A DNA stretch of 25,342 nucleotides, taken from assembly GCA_038231215.1 (NCBI GenBank), contig JBBRLS010000056.1, positions 1 through 25,342 on the forward strand, read 5' to 3'. Position 1 is the stretch's first letter. Each line of letters begins with the position of its first letter. Below the pieces are notes generated by a model. It saw only the letters and a list, made by a program, of their open reading frames with translations. It searched no databases and had not been told where the DNA came from. A program made the translations under genes and the position numbers. Origin of the DNA: Schlegelella_A sp038231215 (GTDB lineage: Bacteria > Pseudomonadota > Gammaproteobacteria > Burkholderiales > Burkholderiaceae_C). Shown in pieces: positions 1 to 7,112 of this stretch.

Positions 1-4
1 CGCT

Positions 5-185
5 GTCGCGCGCGCCTCACGGCGCGCGCGAGGATTGAAACACCAGTGCGGGCGGCGTGCTCGCAATCGCCTGAGGGTCGCGCGCGCCTCACGGCGCGCG
101 CGTGGATTGAAACGATGACTTGGCTGTGGATGCCATCGGGACGCGCTAGTCGCGCGCGCCTCACGGCGCGCGCGTGGATTGAATA
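5..185 (+). CRISPR. Distal end of a CRISPR array, type I-C-like repeats
   Basis: Three 37-nt repeats lie at 5-41, 77-113 and 149-185, separated by two unrelated 35-nt spacers (42-76 and 114-148). Each repeat holds a perfect 9-bp all-G/C stem (GCGCGCGCC / GGCGCGCGC) around a TCAC loop and ends in GTGGATTGAAAC, the classic type I-C 3' handle. The handle sets the direction of transcription left to right. The third repeat is degenerate at its last two bases (GATTGAATA instead of GATTGAAAC) and no repeat follows, so this is the trailer end; leader and any cas genes lie beyond the left edge. The first repeat differs by one base (GAGGATTGAAAC). At 37 nt the unit is about 5 nt longer than the usual 32-nt I-C repeat, the extra length lying in the stem. 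The subtype is inferred from the repeat only. Confidence 0.93.
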
Positions 186-301
186 TGAACCGCACCGCGG
201 AGATCGCCGTCGATCTGATCGAGAGCCTATTCGGGAAGAGCTCGCTGGTGCGGCGGTAGACCTCGCCGATCTGCAAGAACGGTGGTCCGACTCGCGCTGC
301 G

Positions 302-919
302 CTACGCGGCGACCGTGATGCCAGCGCCGTTCGCGCGACGCGCAGGCCGAACGACAACCTCTACGCGCGGATCGAGCGAGACCAAAGCTTGCATCAGACG
401 CTCGAGCGAGATGTTCTGCAGCTTGTACCGACGCACCTGCGACACCTTGGGCTGAGTCATTCCGGTGATCGCTCCGACTTCCGTCGGACTGAGACTGCGC
501 TTCTCGACCAGTTCGTTTAACTTCACGGCGAGCGAGGCCTTGGCCGTCAGCTCTTCCGCATTCTCGAGCCCGAGGTCGATCAGCACGTTATCGGTACCCT
601 TGCGCCCAAGCTTGGTTTCATAACGGGCTCGCACTGCCTTCAATCGTTTTTCGACCAATTCGCCATCCGAATGTGGCGTCTCGATGCCGGTCTTGGACTT
701 CTTCTGAAATGCGTGCAACACATGCACTGCATCGGCTATCTGCACAACGTATACCGCGCGGAACGTGTCGCCACGATGGTCCTCAACCAGTTCATAAACT
801 CCAGAACCCAGACCCTTTCACAGCGTGGACGGACCCGCAGTTCGACCCAACTGCGCGATGAACAGGGCGACGCCCAGGGCTTTGTGGACCGCAACGGGGG
901 CGCACGCGGAGGTTGAAAC
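302..919 (-). pseudogene. Decayed HigB/HigA-type toxin-antitoxin locus, toxin interrupted by a stop and fused to antitoxin
   Basis: Read on the minus strand in a single frame from about 919, the translation resembles a Gp49/HigB-like (DUF891) toxin: VHKALGVALFIAQLG, then an in-frame TGA at 818-820, then KGLGSGVYELVEDHRGDTF and HAFQKKSKTGIETP, the hallmark end of the family. With no stop or ATG between, the frame runs on into a HigA-like HTH antitoxin: NVLIDLGLENAEEL, an XRE-type helix-turn-helix around MTQPKVSQVRRYKLQNIS, then LERLMQALVSLDPRVEVVV, ending at 302. The toxin N-terminus is not recognisable in this frame and the first strand is missing or mutated. The TGA, the lost N-terminus and the lost antitoxin start together suggest decay. 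A residual fused protein started at GTG 745 (147 aa) is possible and could still bind DNA as an antitoxin. It sits directly beside the CRISPR trailer. Confidence 0.72.
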
Positions 920-985
920 ATGTGCAAGTCCCTATTGGATCAGCAGCACCCGATCGCGTATCTCTCTCGCACGATGTGTACCTCG

Positions 986-2887
986 TCAAGGCTTGCCCGC
1001 CTCGCAGCCCGCGCCGACCAGCGGCGTCAGCCGATCGACCAGCGCGCGTTGCGGCTTGGGCAGTTTGCCGAAGAGGTGGATCGACTTGTTCAGCTCGAAC
1101 AGGCCCGGCCGCTTGGGCTCCGGCGTCAAGGCGAGCTCGATCGTTGCATCGCGCAGGTCGATCGTTCCGGCGCCGCTGGTTCGCGTGTTCGCGCTGTCAA
1201 TCACGAGACTGCGGATGTGCGCGCTGCCCTGGCTCACGTCGGCCGTCATTGAAGCGCAAGGCAGCGCCAAGGCATCGCTGCCACTGAGCAGGGTGCGCAT
1301 GACCTTGCCGCCTTCGAGCCCGATCAAGGCGTCGAGCATGCTTGGGATCGTTCCGTCGGAAAGCGTCGCCGTGACCTTGCCGGCGGCGCTGGCGCGCAGC
1401 GCATCGACGTTGTCGCCGTTCGCCTTCAAGGCCAGACGTCCGCGCAAAGCGCCGGTGATGCGGCGCTTCTCGTCCTGGGTGGCGAAGAGCTTCTCGATGC
1501 GCACACCCTGCGTCTCGATCAGCGCTTCGGCGCGCGCCGGGTGCTGGCGCAGGTCGAGCCCGAGCGTGCCGGTCGAGTGGCCGCCGGCCCAGCCGGCATC
1601 GAGACCCGAGACGGCGAGCTGGCTGTCGGCGAGGACGGCCTTCAGCTTCAGGCTCTTCAGTGCCGGCACGGCGGCGATGTGGATGCGGCGCGCGTCGAAG
1701 CGCAGGTCGGCGTCGATGTCGCGCGCCGCGGCGAACGCATCGCGACCTTCGGCATGGCCGGCGCTGGCCGCCGCGGTGGAGGCGACCGCGACGGCCGCCC
1801 TGCCTCCGGGAGCCGTGCCGCGCCCGACGAGCCACAGCAGGTCGGCCAGATCAGTCGAGTCGCTGCGCAGGTCGGCGTGCACGGCGCGTCGCTCGCCGCT
1901 GCGCGACCAGGCCAGGTCGCCGGCGAGATCGGTGGCGCCGATGCGGGCCCGTGCGCCGTCGACGGCGTAGTGGCCGGCGTCGGCATGCAGGCGACCTTCG
2001 GCGTGAAATGCGCGCGGCTCGGCATAGCGGCCGCCGACGAACGGATGCAAGGCGGCCAGGGAGCTCCCATCGACGGCGACCTGCGCATCGATCTGCGTGG
2101 CGCGAAAGATGTCGGCGGCGCGGCCGTCGAGCTCGATCCGTGCACCGTCGATCGCGGCGCCGCCGCGTACGGGAAACCAGCGGTCGGTGCGCATGAAGCT
2201 CAGCACCGCGCCGGTTGCGACCTGTCCCTTGAAGGCGAGGCCGCGATATGCGCCGCCGAAGTCGATCCGCTTGACGAGCGGGTCGGCGGCGAGGGCCGCG
2301 GGCGGCTCGGCCATCGCATCCTTCGCGCTCGCCTGCAGGTGCAGGTCGATGCCGCGGTGCGCGAAGCGAATCGTGACGCGATGGGGCTCCAGCGCGTAGA
2401 ACCAGTAGTGCCCCGGACCGCGATCCTCGGGATCGCGCAGGCGCCAGTTGCGCAGTCCGTCGGCCTGCAGGGCGAGGTTGACCTCGCCGTCGCGCAGCAC
2501 CAGGTGCGTGATGACCCAGCGGTCCTCGAAACGGCGCCACGACAACTGGAACGCAGCCTCGCCGACCTCGGCAAAGGGCCGTCCCCCCTCGGCCCATGGC
2601 GCATTGGCGATGCGCACGCCGCGCAAGACGACGAGCGGTGCGAGCGACATCGTCAGGCCGATGCGCGCCGAATCGAAATGGACCTCGCGCCCCGACGTCT
2701 TGCTCAAGTAGTCGCCGAGCAGACGACCCAGCCACCATGGGTGCGAGAGCAGCGCGACGACAAACAGCACTGCGGCGACGAGCGCCCCGCGCACCACGAC
2801 CGACCGCCGCTGGGAAGGCGACGCTTCGCTCGTGCGGGAATGCCGTTTGCCGTCTTCATCGCCAGGACTGCCGGAAAATCCACCCAT
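986..2887 (-). CDS. AsmA family protein
   Basis: A 633-residue protein with a short cytoplasmic N-terminus, one membrane segment at about residues 30-48 (VVVRGALVAAVLFVVALLS) and a long periplasmic part. The opening LGDYLSKTSGREVHFDSARI and the following LVVLRGVRIANAPWAEGG are typical of AsmA/YhdP-type proteins. The C-terminal part (RGRLALKANGDNVDALRASA onward, then a segment on DGTIPSMLDALIGLE) matches the AsmA C-terminal region. AsmA-like proteins are inner-membrane-anchored, elongated periplasmic proteins linked to outer-membrane assembly and lipid movement; that role is from the family. The ATG at 2887 was chosen because GGAG lies 8 bases upstream; the frame stays open to 3055, but that extension overlaps the divergent small gene and lacks family character. 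A GTG nearer the membrane segment is an alternative start. Confidence 0.88.
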   Translation of the reverse strand: MGGFSGSPGDEDGKRHSRTSEASPSQRRSVVVRGALVAAVLFVVALLSHPWWLGRLLGDYLSKTSGREVHFDSARIGLTMSLAPLVVLRGVRIANAPWAEGGRPFAEVGEAAFQLSWRRFEDRWVITHLVLRDGEVNLALQADGLRNWRLRDPEDRGPGHYWFYALEPHRVTIRFAHRGIDLHLQASAKDAMAEPPAALAADPLVKRIDFGGAYRGLAFKGQVATGAVLSFMRTDRWFPVRGGAAIDGARIELDGRAADIFRATQIDAQVAVDGSSLAALHPFVGGRYAEPRAFHAEGRLHADAGHYAVDGARARIGATDLAGDLAWSRSGERRAVHADLRSDSTDLADLLWLVGRGTAPGGRAAVAVASTAAASAGHAEGRDAFAAARDIDADLRFDARRIHIAAVPALKSLKLKAVLADSQLAVSGLDAGWAGGHSTGTLGLDLRQHPARAEALIETQGVRIEKLFATQDEKRRITGALRGRLALKANGDNVDALRASAAGKVTATLSDGTIPSMLDALIGLEGGKVMRTLLSGSDALALPCASMTADVSQGSAHIRSLVIDSANTRTSGAGTIDLRDATIELALTPEPKRPGLFELNKSIHLFGKLPKPQRALVDRLTPLVGAGCEAGKP

Positions 2888-3080
2888 GAAGAAGTCTCCA
2901 GCAAACGGCCCGCCCGTGCCCAAGGGCAATTGGGACGACGACGCCGAACCGTGGCGCCACCCGCCTGTTGCGCCCAAGGACGAAGGCATTGCCGATTCGC
3001 TCGGCAAGTCGATCTCCGACGTGGTGACCGGGCCGCTCGACGACGGCAAGGGCAAGCCGAAGCCGATCCCGCGGACCTGA
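2886..3080 (+). CDS. Small hypothetical protein (64 aa), divergent from the AsmA gene
   Basis: A 64-residue, proline- and charge-rich protein with no signal peptide or membrane segment. It contains NWDDDAEPWRHPPVAPKDEG and a second block SLGKSISDVVTGPLDD, then a basic Pro-Lys tail. It resembles small uncharacterised proteins that I associate with Burkholderiales, but I cannot name a family. Its ATG (2886-2888) shares two bases with the ATG of the AsmA gene on the other strand (2885-2887), so both divergent starts lie in one CATG. The ribosome site is weak (GGAAAA about 8-10 bases upstream). It ends 22 bases before the thioredoxin-like gene and may be co-transcribed with it. The reading frame could instead be a shadow of a longer AsmA N-terminus, but its codon third positions look coding. 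Confidence 0.6.
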   Translation: MKKSPANGPPVPKGNWDDDAEPWRHPPVAPKDEGIADSLGKSISDVVTGPLDDGKGKPKPIPRT

Positions 3081-3102
3081 TCGGCGCGGCCAGAATGCCG
3101 TC

Positions 3103-3435
3103 ATGGGCCTGGCCAGCAACGTCACCGACCCCGAGCCGCAGCGCGACGAGACCGACGCGCTCGCCGGCCCGACGGTGCTCGAGTTCGGCACTTCGTGGTG
3201 CGGCCACTGCCGCGCCGCGCAGCCGCTCATCGCTGCTGCCTTCGCCGCGCACCCGAGCGTTCGGCACATCCGCATCGAAGACGGCAGCGGCCGGCAGCTC
3301 GGCCGCACCTTCGGCGTCAAGCTCTGGCCGACGCTGGTGTTCCTGTCCGACGGCCACGAACTGGACCGTGTCGTGAGGCCGCGCAAGGTCGCGGCCATCG
3401 AAGCCGGCTTGACGAGCATCGACGCGCACGCGTGA
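3103..3435 (+). CDS. Thioredoxin family protein
   Basis: A 110-residue thioredoxin-fold protein. The redox motif WCGHC has its cysteines at residues 33 and 36, and the cis-proline loop is at KLWPTLVFL (Pro76). The length is that of a single thioredoxin domain, and there is no signal peptide, so it should act in the cytoplasm as a thiol-disulfide reductant. The CGHC dipeptide (Gly-His) is of the kind seen in PDI/DsbA-type proteins rather than the CGPC of classical thioredoxins, which suggests a somewhat more oxidising active site; that is inference. No strong ribosome site precedes the ATG. The gene follows the 64-aa gene closely and precedes the exonuclease III gene by 64 bases. Confidence 0.9.
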   Translation: MGLASNVTDPEPQRDETDALAGPTVLEFGTSWCGHCRAAQPLIAAAFAAHPSVRHIRIEDGSGRQLGRTFGVKLWPTLVFLSDGHELDRVVRPRKVAAIEAGLTSIDAHA

Positions 3436-3499
3436 AGCGCGTTCCGCCGCGTCGCCACGCGCGGCGGCTATGCTCGTGCATGCCCTCACGCCCCCCGCC

Positions 3500-4279
3500 A
3501 TGAAGATCGCCACCTTCAACGTCAACGGCATCCACAGCCGACTGCCGCGCCTGCTCGAATGGCTGGCCGAAGCGCAGCCCGACATCGCCTGCCTGCAGGA
3601 GATCAAGACCTCGGACGACACCTTTCCGCGCGAGGCGATCGAAGGCGCCGGCTACCAGGCAATCTGGCACGGTCAAAAGGGCTTCAACGGCGTGGCCGTG
3701 CTGGCACGCACCGGCACCGATCTGGTCGAGCGCCGGCGCGGCCTGCCCGGCGACCCCGACGACACGCACAGCCGCTACCTAGAAGCATCGGCTCACGGGC
3801 TCGTCGTCGCCTCGATCTACCTGCCGAACGGCAATCCGCAGCCGGGCCCGAAGTTCGACTACAAGCTGCTCTGGTTCGAGCGATTGATCGAGCATGCCGC
3901 GACGCTCTTCGACAGCGCCGAGCCGGTGCTGTTGATCGGCGACTACAACGTCGTCGCCACCGATGGCGTGGCCGACATCTACTCGGCGGCCTCGTGGAAG
4001 AAGGATGCGCTGCTGCAGCCCGAAACGCGCGCCGCCTGGCGGAGGCTCCTCGCGCAGGGCTGGATCGACGCCATCCACCATCTCCATCCCGACAAGGCGA
4101 TCTACACCTTCTGGGACTTCTTTCGAGAACGCTTCGCGCGCAATGCCGGACTGCGCATCGACCACCTGCTGCTCAACGCAGCCGCCGCGAAGCGACTCGA
4201 GAAGGCCGGCGTCGACAACGCCGTTCGCGCGCGTGAGAAACCGAGCGACCACGCGCCGGCGTGGGTCGTACTCGGCTGA
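3500..4279 (+). CDS. xthA: Exodeoxyribonuclease III
   Basis: A 259-residue protein of full family length. It begins MKIATFNVNGIHSRLPRLL, with the metal-binding Glu34 in LQEIKT, the HGQKGFNGVA motif, YLPNGNP, the catalytic GDYNVV, the RIDHLLL strand and the terminal SDHAP motif. These are the conserved blocks of the exonuclease III/AP endonuclease family, which cleaves DNA at abasic sites and removes nucleotides 3' to 5' from duplex ends in base excision repair. The ATG at 3500 starts the family's usual N-terminus; the frame is open 30 bases further upstream but without family sequence. A TATGCT that could serve as a -10 element lies at 3469-3474, without a clear -35. Confidence 0.95.
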   Translation: MKIATFNVNGIHSRLPRLLEWLAEAQPDIACLQEIKTSDDTFPREAIEGAGYQAIWHGQKGFNGVAVLARTGTDLVERRRGLPGDPDDTHSRYLEASAHGLVVASIYLPNGNPQPGPKFDYKLLWFERLIEHAATLFDSAEPVLLIGDYNVVATDGVADIYSAASWKKDALLQPETRAAWRRLLAQGWIDAIHHLHPDKAIYTFWDFFRERFARNAGLRIDHLLLNAAAAKRLEKAGVDNAVRAREKPSDHAPAWVVLG

Positions 4280-4307
4280 CCAAGAAGAGGCCCGAAGACC
4301 TCTCGAC

Positions 4308-4694
4308 TTACTGGCCCGGTTTCTCTTCCGCGCGTTCCGGCGCCTTGCCGAAGCGATCTTGCTGGCGCTCGCCGAAATGGCGCACCTTCTGCGCCTGACG
4401 ATGCGTGAAGTCGCGCGTTTTCTCGGCGACGTCATGCGTCTTCTCGCGCGTCTCTTCGGCGGCGTGGTGCGTCTTCTCGCGCGTCACTCCGGCAGTGTGG
4501 TGCATCTTCTCGTGCATCGTCATGTGCCGCTCCATCGGCTCGTCGCCGCGCATCGGCTCGCCGTACCTGGCCATCACCTCTTCGCGATTTCGCTCGCGGC
4601 GCTCCTGGTCGCTGGAGCTGTAAGGTTGCGCCGTCGCTGCCGTGCAGGCGGCGATGGCGGTGGCGGCAAAAACGAATCGGGCAATGCTTTTCAT
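4308..4694 (-). CDS. Exported small protein with tandem 11-residue amphipathic repeats
   Basis: A 128-residue protein with a signal sequence (MKSIARFVFAATAIAACTAA). Cleavage could follow ATA at residue 22; IAAC at 14-17 is also a possible lipobox, so it may be a lipoprotein. After a charged linker rich in Arg and Glu come five tandem 11-residue units (residues 60-114), including TREKTHHAAEE, TREKTHDVAEK and TRDFTHRQAQK. This is the helical 11-mer periodicity seen in LEA-type and apolipoprotein-like proteins. Histidine and methionine are plentiful between residues 54 and 100, so metal binding is conceivable. The start was set at 4694 because the upstream in-frame ATG at 4706 lies over the ribosome site: GGAG sits just before the second ATG. 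I know no named family; a periplasmic stress or surface-binding role is only a guess. Confidence 0.8.
   Translation of the reverse strand: MKSIARFVFAATAIAACTAATAQPYSSSDQERRERNREEVMARYGEPMRGDEPMERHMTMHEKMHHTAGVTREKTHHAAEETREKTHDVAEKTRDFTHRQAQKVRHFGERQQDRFGKAPERAEEKPGQ
4353..4517 (-). repeat. Five tandem 33-bp (11-codon) repeats
   Basis: The coding repeats cover residues 60-114 of the exported protein. The two central units share TREKTH with H/D-x-A-E after it; the outer units are more diverged (MHEKMHHTAGV first, VRHFGERQQDR last). Conserved Lys/Phe, His and Ala positions give an amphipathic helix of three turns per unit. Confidence 0.75.
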
Positions 4695-4758
4695 GGCTTT
4701 CTCCATCTATGAATGCGATGCGAAGTCTCGCTCGCACGGCCTCCCCTGCCCATGGATG

Positions 4759-4779
4759 GAGCCCCCGCGCAGGGCTCCG
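4759..4779 (-). terminator. Hairpin downstream of the GIY-YIG-like gene
   Basis: GGAGCCC and GGGCTCC form a perfect 7-bp stem around a 7-base loop, about 60 bases after the stop of the minus-strand GIY-YIG-like gene and upstream of the 11-mer repeat gene. There is no T-run on either side, so it is at best a weak or factor-assisted terminator. Confidence 0.3.
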
Positions 4780-4839
4780 ACGCCAGCGCGTCGCCGCGTC
4801 GGACGCGACCTACTTCGGGCTCGAGGAAGCAACGATTCC

Positions 4840-5172
4840 TCAGGCCTGCCACACGCCATAACCAGCTTCGCGCAGGCCGATCGCCAGCTCGACCTCCATC
4901 TCGCACGCGGCGCGGTAAGGCATCGGGTTGTAGACCTCGTAGAGCTGCGGCACGAGTCGCAGGCCGAAGTCGCGAACATAGCGATTGGCCTGGATGCCGG
5001 CCTTGTGCCGGTCGAAGCGAAGGTCCGGATCGAGCCCGGTCATGCCGACGTAGACGAGCGGCTTGCCGATCTGGTGGTCGGGGTTGGCCTTGCGAAAGCG
5101 CGCCTCGTTCCAGACCCGATCGTCGAGCTCGACGACGTAGACGTTGTAATGCTGGGCAGGACGGCGCGCCAT
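4840..5172 (-). CDS. GIY-YIG-like nuclease family protein
   Basis: A 110-residue protein with the layout of a compact GIY-YIG domain. The first strand is YNVYVVEL (residues 9-16), the second is LVYVGMTG in place of YIG, followed by LRFDRHKAG (the usual Arg and His of the helix) and ANRYVRDFG. A Glu-rich helix near the end (AACEMEVELAIGLREAGYG) could supply the metal-binding glutamate. The stretch between the first two strands is longer than in UvrC-type domains. The family cuts DNA or RNA at single sites; whether this member is active cannot be seen. The ATG at 5172 gives the natural domain start. It lies 25 bases after the end of the histidine kinase remnant on the same strand. Confidence 0.68.
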   Translation of the reverse strand: MARRPAQHYNVYVVELDDRVWNEARFRKANPDHQIGKPLVYVGMTGLDPDLRFDRHKAGIQANRYVRDFGLRLVPQLYEVYNPMPYRAACEMEVELAIGLREAGYGVWQA

Positions 5173-5197
5173 GACGATCTTCTCGCGACCGACGCGC

Positions 5198-5921
5198 TCA
5201 GGCGCCTGGCGCTTCGGCAGCCGCGATGTCGAGCGCGAACATGAAACGGGAGATCGCGCCCGGCTGGCTCTCGGCGGCGATCATGCTGCCGTGCAGCTCG
5301 AGAATGCGCCGAACGATGACCAGGCCGAGCCCCGCGCCGAGCCGACGCCGCCCCGCGCGGTGCGCCAGTGACGGTTGAAGACGCACGGCAGGTCGTCCGC
5401 GGCGATGCCCATGCCCGCGCCCGTGCCCGTGTCGGCAACCTGCATTCTCATGAGCCCGCTGGCGCTGACTAGACTCACCGTGACGCTGCCGCCGTGTGCC
5501 GCAGCGCGTTGCCGATCAGGTTCTCGAAGACACGCTCGATCAGGCCGAGGTCGGCACTGACGCGCGGCAGGCCAGCGCCGGCGTCGACGCACAGCCGAAC
5601 CTGCGGCTCGCCGGTGGCGAGCTGGAACGTCTGCACCATGTCGCTCGACAGCTCGCCGAGCTGGAATATTTCGCGGCACAGGGTGATGCCCTCGAAGTCG
5701 AGCTTGGCAAGCACGAACAGCTCATCGACAAGGCACACCAGATGCTCGATCTCGTCCTTCAGCCCGGCAACGAGGCGCGTCTTCTCCAGGGTGCTCGCCT
5801 TTGCCGCGTTCACGGTGTGATGAAGACGTGACCTTTCGTTGATCGTAGCGTGAAGCCGCGCCGCCACAGTCGCTTCCGGAGCGGTCGCCGATGGACACCA
5901 GGCGTCGATCGACCCGCCCAT
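5198..5921 (-). pseudogene. Frameshifted remnant of a sensor histidine kinase
   Basis: Three minus-strand frames in succession rebuild the C-terminal part of a HAMP/HisKA-type kinase. The first (down to about 5490) gives the end of the dimerisation helix (LVDELFVLAKLD) and the N box (ERVFENLIGNALRHT). The second (about 5490-5345) starts GGSVTVSLV and carries the G1 box VADTGTGAGMGIAADDLP with FNRHWR. The third (to 5198) gives the G2 box GAGLGLVIVRRILELHGS and the end of the ATPase domain. The H box with the phosphorylated histidine, the sensor and the membrane segments are missing: the first frame is closed by a stop just upstream of 5921 and its first 30 or so residues do not look like kinase. 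At least two frameshifts and a 5' truncation make it non-functional. No response regulator is beside it. Confidence 0.85.
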
Positions 5922-5957
5922 TCATCCACGCACACGAACCCAGAGGAGCCCCACACC

Positions 5958-6464
5958 ATGAACGTCATCCGTCTCTATCGCCCGCCGGTCTGGCCGCGCG
6001 TCGTTCTCGCCGCCGCCGTCGTCACCCTGCTCGGCCTCGCCGGCGCCGCCTTCGCCGGCGAATGCCCGGCCGACAAGCGCGTCGCCGACGGCCAGGGCCA
6101 GCCCCCGGGGCCGTCCGCGCCGAGCGGCGTCACCGACGTCGTCCGCTCCAGCACCGACCTGTCGAAGGAACCGCTGGCCCTGCAAGGCCGCCAGTTCCGC
6201 CTGCGCCAGCTCGAGATGCAGCCGGGCGGCGTCGTGCCCTGGCACAGCCACAACGAGCGCCCGGCGATGATCTACATCGTCTCCGGCGAAGTCGTCGAGT
6301 ACTCGAGCAGCTGCGCCGTGCCGATCACGCATCGCGGCGGCGACGTCGCTGCAGAAAAGAACGGCACCTCGCACTGGTGGAAGAACACCGGGACGACGAA
6401 GGCCGTGCTGATCTCGGTCGACCTGTTCCCGGGTGCCGCCAAGATGGACGAGCACATGATGTAA
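5958..6464 (+). CDS. Exported cupin domain protein
   Basis: A 168-residue protein. Residues 1-33 form a signal sequence ending GLAGAAFA, followed by ECPADKRV. The rest is one cupin-2 barrel: PGGVVPWHSHNERPAMIYIV carries the His-x-His metal ligands and a later Glu-less turn, and NGTSHWWKNTG carries the second-motif histidine. The fold usually holds one metal ion; substrate cannot be predicted. AGAGGAG lies about ten bases before the ATG, which also begins the signal peptide, so the start is well supported. It is the first of a co-directional row with the DUF302 gene (87-base gap) and the flavoprotein, which suggests a shared periplasmic redox or detoxification role; that is inference. Confidence 0.88.
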   Translation: MNVIRLYRPPVWPRVVLAAAVVTLLGLAGAAFAGECPADKRVADGQGQPPGPSAPSGVTDVVRSSTDLSKEPLALQGRQFRLRQLEMQPGGVVPWHSHNERPAMIYIVSGEVVEYSSSCAVPITHRGGDVAAEKNGTSHWWKNTGTTKAVLISVDLFPGAAKMDEHMM

Positions 6465-6551
6465 GCGCACCGGCCGGCATCGCCGCGCCGGCTCGCCCCG
6501 GTGTGATCGCAGTGCCGGCCGGATCGTCACCCGAACCGGAGGAGTATTACC

Positions 6552-7043
6552 ATGTTGAACTTTCTCAGGCAGTGCATTGCCGCCCTGTGCATAGGCACCG
6601 TGCTGCTCCTGCTCACCACATTGGCCGACGCGCAGACGATGGCGGCACCCGGCGACGACGGCCTCGTCAAGGTCCAGAGCGTGTACTCGGTCGACGAGAC
6701 CGTGGCCCGTATCAAGAAGGACATCGCCGACAAGGGCATCGTCTTCTTCCAGGAAGTCGACCAGGCCAAGCTGGCCGCGGGCGCCGGCATCACGCTTCGC
6801 CCCTCGACGCTGCTCACCTTCGGCAATCCGCCGCTCGGCGCGCAGTTCCTGACCTCGAACCCGTACTCGGGTCTCGACTGGCCCGTGCGCGTGCTCGTGC
6901 TGCAGCAGGCCGACGGCAGCGTCTGGGTCGCCTGGACCGACTTTGCCTGGATCGCGCGGCGCCATCGCATCACCGACCGCCAGCAGCAGTTCGCGATGGC
7001 CTCGAGCGTCGTCGAATCGATCACCTCGACGGTCCGCAAGTAG
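6552..7043 (+). CDS. Exported DUF302 domain protein
   Basis: A 163-residue protein with a clear signal sequence (MLNFLRQCIAALCIGTVLLL, ending near ADAQ). The mature part is a single DUF302 domain: the opening VYSVDETVARIKKDIADKG, then GIVFFQEVDQA, the TLLTFGNPPLGAQFL block and VRVLVLQQADGSVWVAW, all family features. DUF302 proteins are small, often periplasmic, of unknown biochemical function, and often neighbour metal- or sulfur-related genes. A strong ribosome site (GGAGGAG) precedes the ATG. The gene sits between the exported cupin and the mercuric-reductase-like flavoprotein on the same strand. Confidence 0.92.
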   Translation: MLNFLRQCIAALCIGTVLLLLTTLADAQTMAAPGDDGLVKVQSVYSVDETVARIKKDIADKGIVFFQEVDQAKLAAGAGITLRPSTLLTFGNPPLGAQFLTSNPYSGLDWPVRVLVLQQADGSVWVAWTDFAWIARRHRITDRQQQFAMASSVVESITSTVRK

Positions 7044-7112
7044 CCAGGCGTCACGCCGAACGCCGATGATGCGGGTGCATGCACGCCCGCACGCATTTCC
7101 CAAGGAGACAAC

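Noticed and set aside
185..259. 24-codon frame starting in the degenerate last CRISPR repeat
   Set aside because: The peptide has no ribosome site or recognisable family; the ATG arises from the mutated repeat end.
46..318. 90-aa plus-strand open frame across the CRISPR repeats
   Set aside because: Its translation repeats the CRISPR unit (LTARAWIE) and it lies over repeats and spacers; it is a by-product of the array.
825..1970. 381-aa plus-strand open frame
   Set aside because: Ser/Arg-rich antisense shadow of the AsmA gene, typical of GC-rich DNA.
4286..4303. AGAGG/CCTCT hairpin between xthA and the 11-mer repeat gene
   Set aside because: Five-base arms with an 8-base loop and no T-run are too weak to call a terminator.
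6473..6492. GCCGGC inverted repeat after the cupin gene
   Set aside because: Short arms, 8-base loop and no T-run; such pairs are frequent by chance in DNA this rich in GC.
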